Assembly: GCA_002440975.1 (NCBI GenBank)
Contig: DJWN01000039.1
Location: forward strand, 1 to 64,000
DNA: 64,000 nucleotides
Direction of reading: 5' to 3'
DNA from: Bacteroidales bacterium UBA6229
GTDB lineage: Bacteria > Bacteroidota > Bacteroidia > Bacteroidales > F082
Positions within the stretch are counted from its first letter, which is position 1, and every line of letters begins with the position of its first letter. Below, one piece after another: positions 34,872-43,053 of this stretch. Position numbers and translations under genes: made by a program. The notes under the pieces are model-generated. The model did no database searches and was not told where the DNA came from. It saw only the letters and a program-made list of their open reading frames with translations.

Positions 34872-36192
34872 AACTTTTAGGACTTTCTGATTCTATAGTC
34901 GTATTGCTTTTTCTGATCTCATCGGCCGTTACTTTTAAGATATTTAGCTTCGATTGCCAGTTCAAAACATGATCGCTATACCTTAGCAAATTAGCTGAAT
35001 CAACAGGTTTGGCCGGAGGCGACTCAACCGTAAGCGGATTTACGGCATTTCCATTTCTAAAAAACCTGAAATCGAGATGTGGCCCTGTTGAAAGTCCAGT
35101 ACTGCCAACGTAACCAATCAGCTGTCCCTGACTTACTCTTACACCCTGGGCAATGCCTTTGGCAAATCCCTTGAGGTGCATATAGGCTGTTGTGTAAGTG
35201 CCGTTGTGCTTGATATACAAATAATTGCCGCCGCCACCCTTTTGGTATCCTTTTCGTGTAATTACACCATCGCCAATGGCATAAACAGGTGAGCCCGAAG
35301 GAGCTGCATAATCAACCCCATGATGCGGACGATAGATTTTGAGTACAGGATGAAACCTGGCATTTGAAAAGCCGGAGCTGATCCTGCTGTATTTCAAAGG
35401 TGCTTTCAGGAAAGTTCGCATCAGACTCTGACCGTTTTCGTCAAAATAGTCGCCAACACTGTCTTGTTCAAAATAAAATGCAAATTGATCCTTACCATAA
35501 TGGCGAAACCTGGAGGCCAGTACTTTCCCAATTCCAATAGGCTTGTCATCCACATACAACCTTTCGTACATCAGTTCGAACTCATCTCCTTTTTGGATTC
35601 CAAAAAAATCAATGGTCCAGGCATATACTTCCGAAAGTTTATTGGCAAGGTTTGGGTCGTATTGCCCATCGACCATGGCATTCCATAAGGAGGACGAAAT
35701 CGTGCCAAAAGCCGTTTCTGTTTCCCTGTGGATCGGCTTAAATCCTCTGCGGGCAGTGAGGCTGTCAGTCAGGCTAAATACCACATAATCAGTATAATCA
35801 ATTTCATAAACGAAATACAATGGCGTTTGAACAGAGTCGTTGGCCGAAATGAAAGTGTACTGATTTCCTGCCCTGATCCTCCTGACATCGAATACAGCCT
35901 TATGGTAGCGGGCTATGTGGTCGATAAGGTTATAATTAACTCCCTTTGAAAGTAAAATATCTGCCAAAAACTGATTGCGTTTCACTTGTCCCTGTTCAAC
36001 AATCAGTGTGTCAACAGCGATATCAAATAAAAAAGTTTGTGATATTTCTGCTTCAGCTTCAACAATTTGGGATTGGTTAGCTGGTGTTTTTTCTTCATAA
36101 GAGTTGCAAGCAGGAAGGATAATTAGAACCAACCAAATGAAACTGAGATATTTATATTGAAACGATAGCAATTTTAGTGATGTAAATGGCAT
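34870..36192 (-). CDS. M23-family metallopeptidase lipoprotein (LytM-like)
   Basis: 440 residues. The leader runs to IILPAC, giving a lipid-anchored protein. A central region (about 60-290) carries OapA/LysM-like and beta-sheet sections, including LSKGVNYNLIDHIARYH and RRIRAGNQYTFIS. The C-terminal LytM domain has FHPVLKIYRPHHGVDYAAP (His and Asp zinc ligands), TTAYMHLKGFAKGI (catalytic His) and STGPHLDFRFF. The usual HxH reads H-L-D here, so the third zinc ligand is Asp. Such peptidases cut peptide cross-links in the cell wall. A TTG at 36243 is rejected because the -7 box at 36233-36240 is downstream of it. The gene is transcribed alone. Confidence 0.85.
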   Translation of the reverse strand: MPFTSLKLLSFQYKYLSFIWLVLIILPACNSYEEKTPANQSQIVEAEAEISQTFLFDIAVDTLIVEQGQVKRNQFLADILLSKGVNYNLIDHIARYHKAVFDVRRIRAGNQYTFISANDSVQTPLYFVYEIDYTDYVVFSLTDSLTARRGFKPIHRETETAFGTISSSLWNAMVDGQYDPNLANKLSEVYAWTIDFFGIQKGDEFELMYERLYVDDKPIGIGKVLASRFRHYGKDQFAFYFEQDSVGDYFDENGQSLMRTFLKAPLKYSRISSGFSNARFHPVLKIYRPHHGVDYAAPSGSPVYAIGDGVITRKGYQKGGGGNYLYIKHNGTYTTAYMHLKGFAKGIAQGVRVSQGQLIGYVGSTGLSTGPHLDFRFFRNGNAVNPLTVESPPAKPVDSANLLRYSDHVLNWQSKLNILKVTADEIRKSNTTIESESPKS

Positions 36193-36232
36193 AGTATGCA
36201 AACCTGGATACTGTGAGTTATTTTTCTTGCTG

Positions 36233-36240
36233 CAAAAATA
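36233..36240 (-). promoter_or_regulatory. -7 element of the M23 peptidase gene
   Basis: TATTTTTG on the minus strand matches TAnnTTTG, 41 bp before ATG 36192. It sets the start choice for that gene. Confidence 0.6.
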
Positions 36241-36302
36241 CAATTTGCAGTTGTAAATTTCCAGTTTATATATCTAAAACAACAGAATTGGATAAGAAAG
36301 TA

Positions 36303-36331
36303 AAACTGCATCAGAATTTCCAAAGCAGTTT
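36303..36331 (-). terminator. Possible terminator after iorB
   Basis: AAACTGC (36331-36325 read on the minus strand) and GCAGTTT (36309-36303) form a perfect 7-bp stem with a 15-nt loop. The following TTACTTTCTT is an interrupted T run, so efficiency may be low. Confidence 0.45.
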
Positions 36332-36360
36332 AGTGGCTATTCGTCTTCAACGGCCATATT

Positions 36361-36942
36361 TTACATCTGTTTCAGCGCGTGTTCACGGCCTGCCAGAACG
36401 GCTTTCAGGTTTAGTTCTACTATTTCATCTCCTTTGTTTTTAAAAAGATTTTTCACAGCACTTTCTATACTGCTTTGTTCTAGTCCGAGGAAAGGAGTAG
36501 CAGCACCCAATACTACCATATTGGCGGCCTTGATACTGCCACAATCTTTGGCCATTGAATTGGCATCCAGGGTGATATAGCGTGGCAATTTCCAGATTTC
36601 CTTCATCAGATCTTCCATTTCGGGATAATCAGGGATATTGATAAACGGATTGATACTCGTAATAATCCAGCCATCAGGATCAAGCATGGGGAGGTATCGC
36701 AACGATTCCATAGGTTCAACAGCTATGATAAGGTCTGCTTTACCGGTAGGAATCAGGTCAGATGCAATGGGATCGGACGATAGCCGCAGGTTGGATTGCA
36801 CAGCACCACCACGCTGGCTCATTCCATGCACTTCGGCTTGTTTGAGGTATAAGGATTCTTCCATTGCGGCTAAACCAATACAGGCAGCAATACTTAAGAT
36901 TCCCTGTCCTCCAACTCCGGCAAGTATGATGTCTTTTTTCAT
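36361..36942 (-). CDS. iorB: Indolepyruvate oxidoreductase subunit beta
   Basis: 193 residues. The start MKKDIILAGVGGQGILSIA has the GxGGQG motif of the gamma-type pyruvate:ferredoxin oxidoreductase domain, followed by KQAEVHGMSQRGGAVQSNLR. With IorA it oxidises arylpyruvates, made by transamination of aromatic amino acids, to aryl-acetyl-CoA and passes electrons to ferredoxin. A reading from 37023 would add 27 residues overlapping the end of iorA, and the family begins at MKK, so ATG 36942 is used, 17 bp after iorA. Other 2-ketoacid substrates are possible. Confidence 0.92.
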   Translation of the reverse strand: MKKDIILAGVGGQGILSIAACIGLAAMEESLYLKQAEVHGMSQRGGAVQSNLRLSSDPIASDLIPTGKADLIIAVEPMESLRYLPMLDPDGWIITSINPFINIPDYPEMEDLMKEIWKLPRYITLDANSMAKDCGSIKAANMVVLGAATPFLGLEQSSIESAVKNLFKNKGDEIVELNLKAVLAGREHALKQM

Positions 36943-36959
36943 TTCTTTGCGTTTTTTAA

Positions 36960-38576
36960 TTAAATATTCATGGTTTTGGCCTTGGCTTTTTGGCGCATAC
37001 GACGATTTAGCGTTTGGATACACTCACGACGAGGTATAATCACCGATACACCTTGGTATTCAAGTTCTTCTTTGATTACAGCAACATTTTCATCATGATA
37101 TTTACGCAGAGGTTTCAGCACTTTTATATGCTCCTCAGCTACACCAAGTCCGCGTACTATGTTGTCGATCTTACCAAAAGCCGAAGAGGTTTGTCCACCT
37201 GTCATTCCGGTAGTGGAATTATCGAGAATGATTACCGTTATCGGACTGTTATTGTTCACCGCGTCCAGCAAACCAGTCATACCCGAATGAGTAAAGGTAG
37301 AATCCCCTATGGCTGCCACAGCAGGAACAAGCCCGGCATCAGCGGCACCAATGGCCATCGTAATGCTGGCTCCCATATCCACACAGCTGTTAATGGCTTC
37401 CAGAGGTTCCAGAGCACTGAGCGTATAACAGCCAATATCGCTAAAAACACGTCCACGGCCATAAGGTATAAGTGCTTCATTTAATGCCAGGAAAGCGTCG
37501 TTGTGAGCACATCCATCACAAAGTTTTGGAGGACGGTTTTTTACCAGATCAGGAACGGCTGAACCCTGCAAATGTTTTTTACCCAAGGCATACCCTACAA
37601 TCACCGGATTGAGTTCTCCATCACGGGGTAAGGTTCCGTCGAGCCTTCCTTTGATGGTTTTTCCCTTATTTAACATGCCACGAAGTAGTTCTTCAATGAT
37701 GGGGTAACCATCCTCTAAAACAAGGATTTCTTCGCAGCTTTCATACAGTTCGCTAACCAAGTCGAGTGGAAGCGGATATTGGCCTATCTTAAGGACTGGA
37801 TGTTCAATTTTTCCACCGGAATAGTTTTCAAGTAGATAGTTGTATGACAAGCCACAGGCAATAATACCCAGATTTTTATCAGAGCTTTCGATCATCCGGT
37901 TATAGCCACTTTCGGCCGAAGCGGCTTCCATTTGGGTCTGTTTACCCAATAGTTCGCGATACTGTTTTCGGGCAATAGCCGGAAGCAGAACAAACTGTCG
38001 CAGATTATCCGGTAGTTTCAGGTCATTTTGTTTTTCAGGATTGCTACATTCAACACCGGTACGCGAATGTGCCAGGCGTGTTGTAATCCTGAGTAATACA
38101 GGAATTCGCATACGTTCCGAAAGCTCAAAGGCATAGCGTGTCATGTCATAAGCTTCTTGCTGATTGGATGGTTCGAGTATCGGAATCAAAGCAAACTTCC
38201 CATAAAAACGAGAATCTTGCTCATTCTGACTTGAATGCATCGATGGGTCGTCGGCAGCAATAATTACCAAGCTACCGTTAGCACCTGTTATTGCAGCATT
38301 AACAAAGGCATCCGCTGCCACATTAAGACCAACATGTTTCATGCAAACCATTGCTCTTTTGCCGGCATACGACATTCCAAGTGCCGATTCCATGGCAGTT
38401 TTTTCGTTGGCTGACCACAGTGCTCTGATGTTGTTTTCTTTTGCTGTTTTGGAAGCCTGAACATATTCCATAATCTCGGTTGACGGAGTGCCGGGATAGG
38501 CATATACTCCTGAAATGCCCCCGTCAATAGCAGCCTGGGCTATCGCTTCGTCGCCAAGTAATAATAGTTTTCGCAT
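36960..38576 (-). CDS. iorA: Indolepyruvate oxidoreductase subunit alpha, without ferredoxin tail
   Basis: 538 residues. The N-terminal part (MRKLLLLGDEAIAQAAIDGG, YPGTPSTEIMEY, LWSANEKTAMESALGMSYAG, MKHVGLNVAADAF) is the pyrimidine-binding domain. The C-terminal thiamine-diphosphate domain has LCDGCAHNDAFLAL (Cys353, Cys356), SDIGCYTLSAL and IGDSTFTH...LDNSTTGMTG (Gly424-Asp425, Asn453). Archaeal IorA has about 80 more residues holding two [4Fe-4S] clusters. Here the protein stops at QKAKAKTMNI after CIQTLNRRMR, with no such cysteines. Electrons must then leave by a separate ferredoxin or other carrier. iorB follows after 17 bp. A -7 element lies at 38628-38635. Confidence 0.92.
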   Translation of the reverse strand: MRKLLLLGDEAIAQAAIDGGISGVYAYPGTPSTEIMEYVQASKTAKENNIRALWSANEKTAMESALGMSYAGKRAMVCMKHVGLNVAADAFVNAAITGANGSLVIIAADDPSMHSSQNEQDSRFYGKFALIPILEPSNQQEAYDMTRYAFELSERMRIPVLLRITTRLAHSRTGVECSNPEKQNDLKLPDNLRQFVLLPAIARKQYRELLGKQTQMEAASAESGYNRMIESSDKNLGIIACGLSYNYLLENYSGGKIEHPVLKIGQYPLPLDLVSELYESCEEILVLEDGYPIIEELLRGMLNKGKTIKGRLDGTLPRDGELNPVIVGYALGKKHLQGSAVPDLVKNRPPKLCDGCAHNDAFLALNEALIPYGRGRVFSDIGCYTLSALEPLEAINSCVDMGASITMAIGAADAGLVPAVAAIGDSTFTHSGMTGLLDAVNNNSPITVIILDNSTTGMTGGQTSSAFGKIDNIVRGLGVAEEHIKVLKPLRKYHDENVAVIKEELEYQGVSVIIPRRECIQTLNRRMRQKAKAKTMNI

Positions 38577-38627
38577 GGTGTTAAGTATGTGATTTATAGC
38601 TTATTTTAATAATTCATTACGGTGTTA

Positions 38628-38635
38628 CAAAAATA
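38628..38635 (-). promoter_or_regulatory. -7 element of iorAB
   Basis: TATTTTTG on the minus strand matches TAnnTTTG, 51 bp before the iorA ATG at 38576. Confidence 0.55.
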
Positions 38636-38726
38636 ACAAAACCAGTGAAATCAGCAGTCGTTTGCAGTAAATCAGAACCTTTCTAAATAAAAGCTATTCT
38701 CAATCTGCAGTCAAAGGCATTATGAC

Positions 38727-38734
38727 TATTTTTG
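38727..38734 (+). promoter_or_regulatory. -7 element of the ACP phosphodiesterase-like gene
   Basis: TATTTTTG matches TAnnTTTG. A transcript start near 38741 lies after the ATG at 38722, leaving the GTG at 38755 as start. Confidence 0.6.
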
Positions 38735-38754
38735 TTGAAAATAAAGGAGATAAA

Positions 38755-39360
38755 GTGAATTTTCTTGCTCACGCATTTCTATCAGGTTCTGATCATCAGG
38801 TGCTTATCGGAAATTTTGTGGCCGACAGCATCAAAGGTAAGATGCTTCAGCGATACGATGAGGGCATTCGAAAAGGAGTTTTTTTGCACAGATCCATTGA
38901 TGCCTACACCGATCAGCATATTGTGGTCAGGAAAAGTGTGGAGCGTTTGCAACCGGTTTTTCGCAAGTTTTCGCCTGTGATAGCTGACATTTATTACGAT
39001 CATTTTCTGGCCGTTCATTGGAAGGATTACAGTTCGGCCGAATTGTCTGATTTTTCGACCGCCGTTTATAAAATTCTCATCAGAAACTTTTCGAAGCTTC
39101 CTCCCCGTTCTAAGCGATTATTGCCCTGGATGGTTGCTCAGAACTGGCTAACAGGATATGCCAATTTGCATGATCTTCAACGGGTTTTTAATGGGATGTC
39201 GCGTCGCACGAGCTTTGAATCAGGTATGGAAAATGCAGTCGGCTTTTTGAAAAAGAATTATCAGGATTTTGAAACAGATTTCAGGCTCTTTTTCCCTGAT
39301 CTGGTGAAGAAAAGTGATGAAGTTTTGAGAAGCTTGAACGAGGTGACTACCAGACAATAA
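38755..39360 (+). CDS. Acyl carrier protein phosphodiesterase-like protein (DUF479)
   Basis: 201 residues from a GTG start. The start gives MNFLAHAFLSGSDHQVLIGN, which matches the family opening MNFLAH. FVADSIKGK, GIRKGVFLHRSIDAYTDQH and ADIYYDHFLAVHW supply the HD-like metal residues of AcpH. AcpH removes the phosphopantetheine arm from acyl carrier protein. An AAGGAGA 4 bp before the GTG (38744-38750) is a rare Shine-Dalgarno-like sequence here. The upstream ATG at 38722 would precede the transcript start. The C-terminal third (GMSRRTSFESGMENAVGFL) is typical. It has no operon partner. Confidence 0.86.
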   Translation: MNFLAHAFLSGSDHQVLIGNFVADSIKGKMLQRYDEGIRKGVFLHRSIDAYTDQHIVVRKSVERLQPVFRKFSPVIADIYYDHFLAVHWKDYSSAELSDFSTAVYKILIRNFSKLPPRSKRLLPWMVAQNWLTGYANLHDLQRVFNGMSRRTSFESGMENAVGFLKKNYQDFETDFRLFFPDLVKKSDEVLRSLNEVTTRQ

Positions 39361-39474
39361 TTCTTCAACCAGAGGATCTTGCAGTTTTCCTGGCGATTAT
39401 AGTTTGGATAAAAATTGTTTGGTTGTCGTAGAAATATTAGTTTTACATTTTTGAAAAATCAATCAACACAACTC

Positions 39475-40686
39475 ATGGACGAAATGTTGATCAACCTGGA
39501 GCAGCGCATTGTATTGCTGAAACGAATAGCGGTATTTAACTCACTAAGTAACGAGGCACTGGAAAAATTGTCTTTGCTTTTGCAAGAACGAAAAACCAGG
39601 GCACAGGAATCGCTTTTCAGAAAAGGCGAACAAGGCGAGAATATGTATATCCTTGCCGAAGGAGAAGTGCGCGTGCACGATGGTAATCATGTGATTGCAC
39701 GTCTTGGTGCAGGTGAGGTTTTTGGGGAATATGCTTTGTTTGACACTGAAAATCGTTCGGCATCGGTAACAACTGAAAAGCAGTGCGTTATACTTGTGTT
39801 GGGCAGGATTTCTTTGATGGATTTTTTAAAGAAATATCCTGAATTACTGATGGGTATGCTTCAGCTGCAAATCAAACGAATGCGTGAAATGAATGAGTTG
39901 GAAGAGAAGCTGTCAAAAAGTTATCTTAAGATCAGTAAACAGAAACAGGAGATTGAAGTTCAGCATGAGGCTATTAAGGACCAGCAAACGCAACTCGAAG
40001 ACCAGAACAAAAGCCTGGAAGAGCTTAATAACCAGAAAAAACAGCTGGTGAGTGTTATTATTCACGGGCTGAAAAATCCGATGACAAGTGTGAGCGTTAT
40101 GGCTGAGATGATCCATACCTCAGAGCGGCTTGCACCTGAGTTGGAGGAGTATGCTTCCATTTTGCTTCATGCCGTAAACAGGATGGACAGGGTAATCAAT
40201 GATATGATTCGGACTAATCAGGCAGAGGAGCTACTTGAGGATAAACCTCAACAGCGGATCAGCTGCCTGGAAATTCTTCAGGAACTTTTAGATGAGGATG
40301 CACAAACCATTGATAAAAAGAGAATTAAGTTTAGTGTTCCAGAATCTGATCATTTCCTAAACCACAACCTGACTTTGGTTCAGTTGATGATGGAGCAGTT
40401 TTTGAGCTGGATTTTCAGCTTTGCTGATGAAGATCAGTTGGTGGAATTCAGGCTTGGTAATTCAGGTGAAGGCTTTGTGTTGCAAACGGATTTTTGTCCA
40501 ATAGAGCGACTTCATGCATGTTTGGAAATGGATTCGTTAAGCTGGTGGCAACTCGCACTAATTGCAGAAGAGGACGAGAATTTTGACAGATTCAGCTATT
40601 TAAAATTATTATTCAGGCAAGCCGGGGCATCGATCAATTGGTCATTTAAGAGCAAAAGATTAAGCTTGAGTTTCTTGCTCAACTAA
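39475..40686 (+). CDS. Cyclic-nucleotide-binding domain protein with coiled coil and degenerate histidine-kinase module
   Basis: 403 residues. A cyclic-nucleotide-binding barrel (about 13-128) includes FGEYALFDTENRSASVTTE, with Gly84-Glu85 and Arg94 as in cAMP-binding pockets. A Gln/Lys/Glu-rich coiled coil follows (about 138-192). IIHGLKNPMTSVSVMAEMI then resembles the HisKA H-box with His197. The last 150 residues have the rough pattern of an ATPase lid but show no N-box, DxGxG or G2 motif, so autophosphorylation is doubtful. It may be a signalling scaffold. The TTG at 39415 would add 20 residues unlike the domain and is disfavoured. It has no partner response regulator beside it. Confidence 0.72.
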   Translation: MDEMLINLEQRIVLLKRIAVFNSLSNEALEKLSLLLQERKTRAQESLFRKGEQGENMYILAEGEVRVHDGNHVIARLGAGEVFGEYALFDTENRSASVTTEKQCVILVLGRISLMDFLKKYPELLMGMLQLQIKRMREMNELEEKLSKSYLKISKQKQEIEVQHEAIKDQQTQLEDQNKSLEELNNQKKQLVSVIIHGLKNPMTSVSVMAEMIHTSERLAPELEEYASILLHAVNRMDRVINDMIRTNQAEELLEDKPQQRISCLEILQELLDEDAQTIDKKRIKFSVPESDHFLNHNLTLVQLMMEQFLSWIFSFADEDQLVEFRLGNSGEGFVLQTDFCPIERLHACLEMDSLSWWQLALIAEEDENFDRFSYLKLLFRQAGASINWSFKSKRLSLSFLLN

Positions 40687-40825
40687 TGTTTCCCTGTAAG
40701 CCTATATTTTTCCTGATTTTGGAATTGTCGCAGTTGTGTTCAATTGCGTAATTGATTTAAAATTAAATTCTTAGCATTTTCTGTTTGGGTGGCATAGGAT
40801 TTGATTTGCCAACGAAAATATTTTT

Positions 40826-41164
40826 ATGCGCAACACCCGCTTGTTATTTCTTTCACTTGTACTATGTTTACTTGCTTCCTGCGCAAAAAGCGAATTAGAT
40901 ATAGCCGTTGGCAGGGTAGAGGTGATCAATGAAACAGACAAACCTCATGCTGTTTTTGTAAGAGCGTTATCAGATAGTTTGGCTACTGAGCGATATGTTG
41001 GAACTATGCCAAAAGCTTCATACATACTCTTTCCGCTCAGGGCAGATGAAGAATATGAGATAAAAATAGGGGAGATAAACACTGGCAGAGACGACAAATT
41101 TGAAAGCAAAATCAGGCTTCAGAAAGATGAGCATATCAAACTCATATTCGAAGGAATAGATTGA
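40826..41164 (+). CDS. Small lipoprotein, unknown function
   Basis: 112 residues. The leader MRNTRLLFLSLVLCLLASC ends with a lipobox Cys at 19. The mature part is about 94 residues with an immunoglobulin-like alternating strand pattern (VGRVEVINETDKPHAVFV, TMPKASYILFPLRADEEYEI, KIRLQKDEHIKLIFEG). No family was recognised. It follows the cyclic-nucleotide-binding protein by 139 bp; a near-match TAGGATTTG (spacer 3) lies before its start. It converges on the YjbQ gene. Confidence 0.65.
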   Translation: MRNTRLLFLSLVLCLLASCAKSELDIAVGRVEVINETDKPHAVFVRALSDSLATERYVGTMPKASYILFPLRADEEYEIKIGEINTGRDDKFESKIRLQKDEHIKLIFEGID

Positions 41165-41220
41165 AATAGATCGGCCACTCCGTTGACAATTTGCCAGGAA
41201 AACATTTCATAACAATATGC

Positions 41221-41631
41221 CTAACTGATCACACTTAGGATCAGTTTTCGGCTTCCCCCATGACTTCTGAATTCGCATAGATAGATGCCCTGCCAGATGC
41301 CGAGTCCTAAACTACCATTTATAATAGGTATTGAAAGGCTGTTTCCGGTGAACATATTTTTAATATGAGCCGGCATATCATCAGGGCCTTCTATAGTATG
41401 TCTGAAGTAAGGTGCATTTTCCGGAACCAGCTTTTCCAGATAAGCTTCCAAATCACTTCTAACATCAGGGTCGGCATTTTCATTGATCAGTAAGCCGGCT
41501 GAGGTATGTGTCAAGAAAATATGGAGCAGGCCGTTTGCCGGAAGTTTGCCGATTTCCTTTTGAACCAGATGTGTGATAAGATGAATTCCACGGTTCAGAG
41601 GAGGTAGCTGAATTGTAATATGGGTAAGCAT
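41221..41631 (-). CDS. YjbQ/UPF0047-family protein
   Basis: 136 residues. The family core is clear: LLHIFLTHTSAGLLINENADPDV, split here as LTHTSAGLLINENADPDV, followed by RHTIEGPDDMPAHIKNMFTG and GTWQG-like GIWQGIYLCEFR. Some YjbQ proteins show weak thiamine-phosphate synthase activity, though the physiological role is uncertain. A TTG at 41676 would add 15 residues that are encoded by the terminator hairpin and T run, so ATG 41631 is preferred. The start codon lies directly behind the citrate synthase terminator with no room for a normal promoter, so expression probably depends on read-through. Confidence 0.9.
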   Translation of the reverse strand: MLTHITIQLPPLNRGIHLITHLVQKEIGKLPANGLLHIFLTHTSAGLLINENADPDVRSDLEAYLEKLVPENAPYFRHTIEGPDDMPAHIKNMFTGNSLSIPIINGSLGLGIWQGIYLCEFRSHGGSRKLILSVIS

Positions 41632-41686
41632 TTTAAAAAAATAAAAGCTGAAAGTTGAGGTGGCAAACACGTGCAACTTTCAGCTT
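41632..41686 (-). terminator. Strong terminator of icd-gltA, abutting the YjbQ start codon
   Basis: Thirteen perfect base pairs join AAGCTGAAAGTTG (41645-41657) and CAACTTTCAGCTT (41674-41686) around a 16-nt loop. On the minus strand the stem is followed by TTATTTTTTTAAA and at once by ATG 41631. This is a factor-independent terminator for the upstream genes and a possible attenuator for the next one. Confidence 0.9.
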
Positions 41687-41706
41687 AATGATTAAAATAT
41701 GAAAAA

Positions 41707-43032
41707 CTATTCTGAATCTTTTTCTTTTTTTCTTATTCCAACTAATTCCTCGAGCATATTAGTGGTAAGTGATTTAGGTCTTTCGAGCGGATAGAGCAAG
41801 GCCCTGTCCCAGATAAGATTTGTCGTAACACCAATAGCCCTTCCAATTCCAAATAAAACGGTATAAAAATCGTATTCGGTAACTCCATAATGCCATTGAA
41901 TAACACCTGATTGTGCATCAACATTAGGCCACGGGTTTTTTGCCTTGCCTTGTTCCTGTAGTATGGGAGGAACAACATTATAAAGCATATCCACATATTT
42001 AAAGATGGGATCATCTGCAATATGTTTCAGGCTAAACTCGCGTTGCACCATATACCTGGGGTCTGTTTTACGCAAAACGGCATGGCCAAAACCCGGGATC
42101 ACTTGTCCGCCGTGCAGGGTGTCCCAAACGTATTGTTTCATTTCGTTTTCGTTAGGAGTTTCGCCTCCCATCTTGTCCATCAGATCCTGCAACCACCTCA
42201 ACACTTCCTGATTGGCAAGACCGTGAAGCGGGCCAGCCAAACCATTGATCATAGCCGAAGTGGCAAGATAAACGTCAGAAAGTGAGCTTCCGACTAAATG
42301 CGCGGTATGGGCACTAACATTACCGCTTTCGTGATCGGCATGAATGATAAAGTGCATTCGCGACACATCATCGTAAGGCTTTTTAATTCCCATCATATGT
42401 GCGAAATTAGCACCCAGGTCAAGATCGGGATTGCCAACAATGCGTTTGCCATCGCGATATAATTTGGCATAAATATATGAGGCAATCTCGGGAAGCTTGG
42501 CCAGCATATTAAGTGAATCTTCGTACATAGGCTCCCATAAGTTCATTTTATTGATTCCGGCCTTGTATTTTTTTGCAAAGAAAGATTCGCGTGCCATTGC
42601 CAGGATTGCCGAGCTGAAAATTGTCATTGGATGACTACAACATGGCCAGGCATCAATTACTTCATATACGTATCTGGGAAGGATTCTTCTTTTCGAGAAT
42701 TCGTCTATCAAATCATCAACTTGAGATTTGTTGGGCATATCACCAGTCAGCAGCAGATAGATTAAACCTTCAACATAAGGCATTTCAGCACCTTTGGCCT
42801 TAGGCAATTTCTCAAATACTTCAGGCAGGGTGTAGCCCCGATAACGGATACCTTCTTTGGGATCGAGGTACGAAATATCAGTTACCAGGCATTTAATGCC
42901 ACGCATGCCTCCAAGAATTTGACCAACGGTTACATTGTCCACAACAAAATCTTTAAATTCTTCATTTAATCTTTGGGTGCGCGGACGCCAATGGTCAATT
43001 TTTTCTCTCAGAACATCTTTTAAGTTCGACAT
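41707..43032 (-). CDS. gltA: Citrate synthase, mitochondrial-like type
   Basis: 441 residues. It condenses oxaloacetate and acetyl-CoA. Catalytic His270 (GPLHGLANQEVL), His317 (GFGHAVLRKTDPRY) and Asp372 (NVDAQSG) are in place. Long segments such as QGKAKNPWPNVDAQSG, YTVLFGIGRAIGV and PLERPKSLTT read like the mitochondrial enzyme rather than the allosteric E. coli type. There is no NADH-binding N-terminal domain. The gene starts 21 bp after icd, and the pair ends in a strong terminator, so they form one unit. A similar eukaryote-like set with aconitase is known in Bacteroides, but aconitase is not next to these genes. Confidence 0.95.
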   Translation of the reverse strand: MSNLKDVLREKIDHWRPRTQRLNEEFKDFVVDNVTVGQILGGMRGIKCLVTDISYLDPKEGIRYRGYTLPEVFEKLPKAKGAEMPYVEGLIYLLLTGDMPNKSQVDDLIDEFSKRRILPRYVYEVIDAWPCCSHPMTIFSSAILAMARESFFAKKYKAGINKMNLWEPMYEDSLNMLAKLPEIASYIYAKLYRDGKRIVGNPDLDLGANFAHMMGIKKPYDDVSRMHFIIHADHESGNVSAHTAHLVGSSLSDVYLATSAMINGLAGPLHGLANQEVLRWLQDLMDKMGGETPNENEMKQYVWDTLHGGQVIPGFGHAVLRKTDPRYMVQREFSLKHIADDPIFKYVDMLYNVVPPILQEQGKAKNPWPNVDAQSGVIQWHYGVTEYDFYTVLFGIGRAIGVTTNLIWDRALLYPLERPKSLTTNMLEELVGIRKKEKDSE

Positions 43033-43053
43033 ATCACAGTGGTTTTATATTTT

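Noticed and set aside
36303..36331. Inverted repeat after iorB as an operator for the M23 gene
   Set aside because: It lies upstream of the M23 -7 box by more than 60 bp and directly after iorB, so a weak terminator is the simpler reading.
37014..37484. 156-codon plus-strand open frame inside iorA
   Set aside because: It is antisense to the conserved thiamine domain, with no supporting start or promoter.
41632..41706. TPP riboswitch upstream of the YjbQ gene
   Set aside because: The sequence is a simple long hairpin with a T run; conserved TPP-riboswitch elements are not seen.
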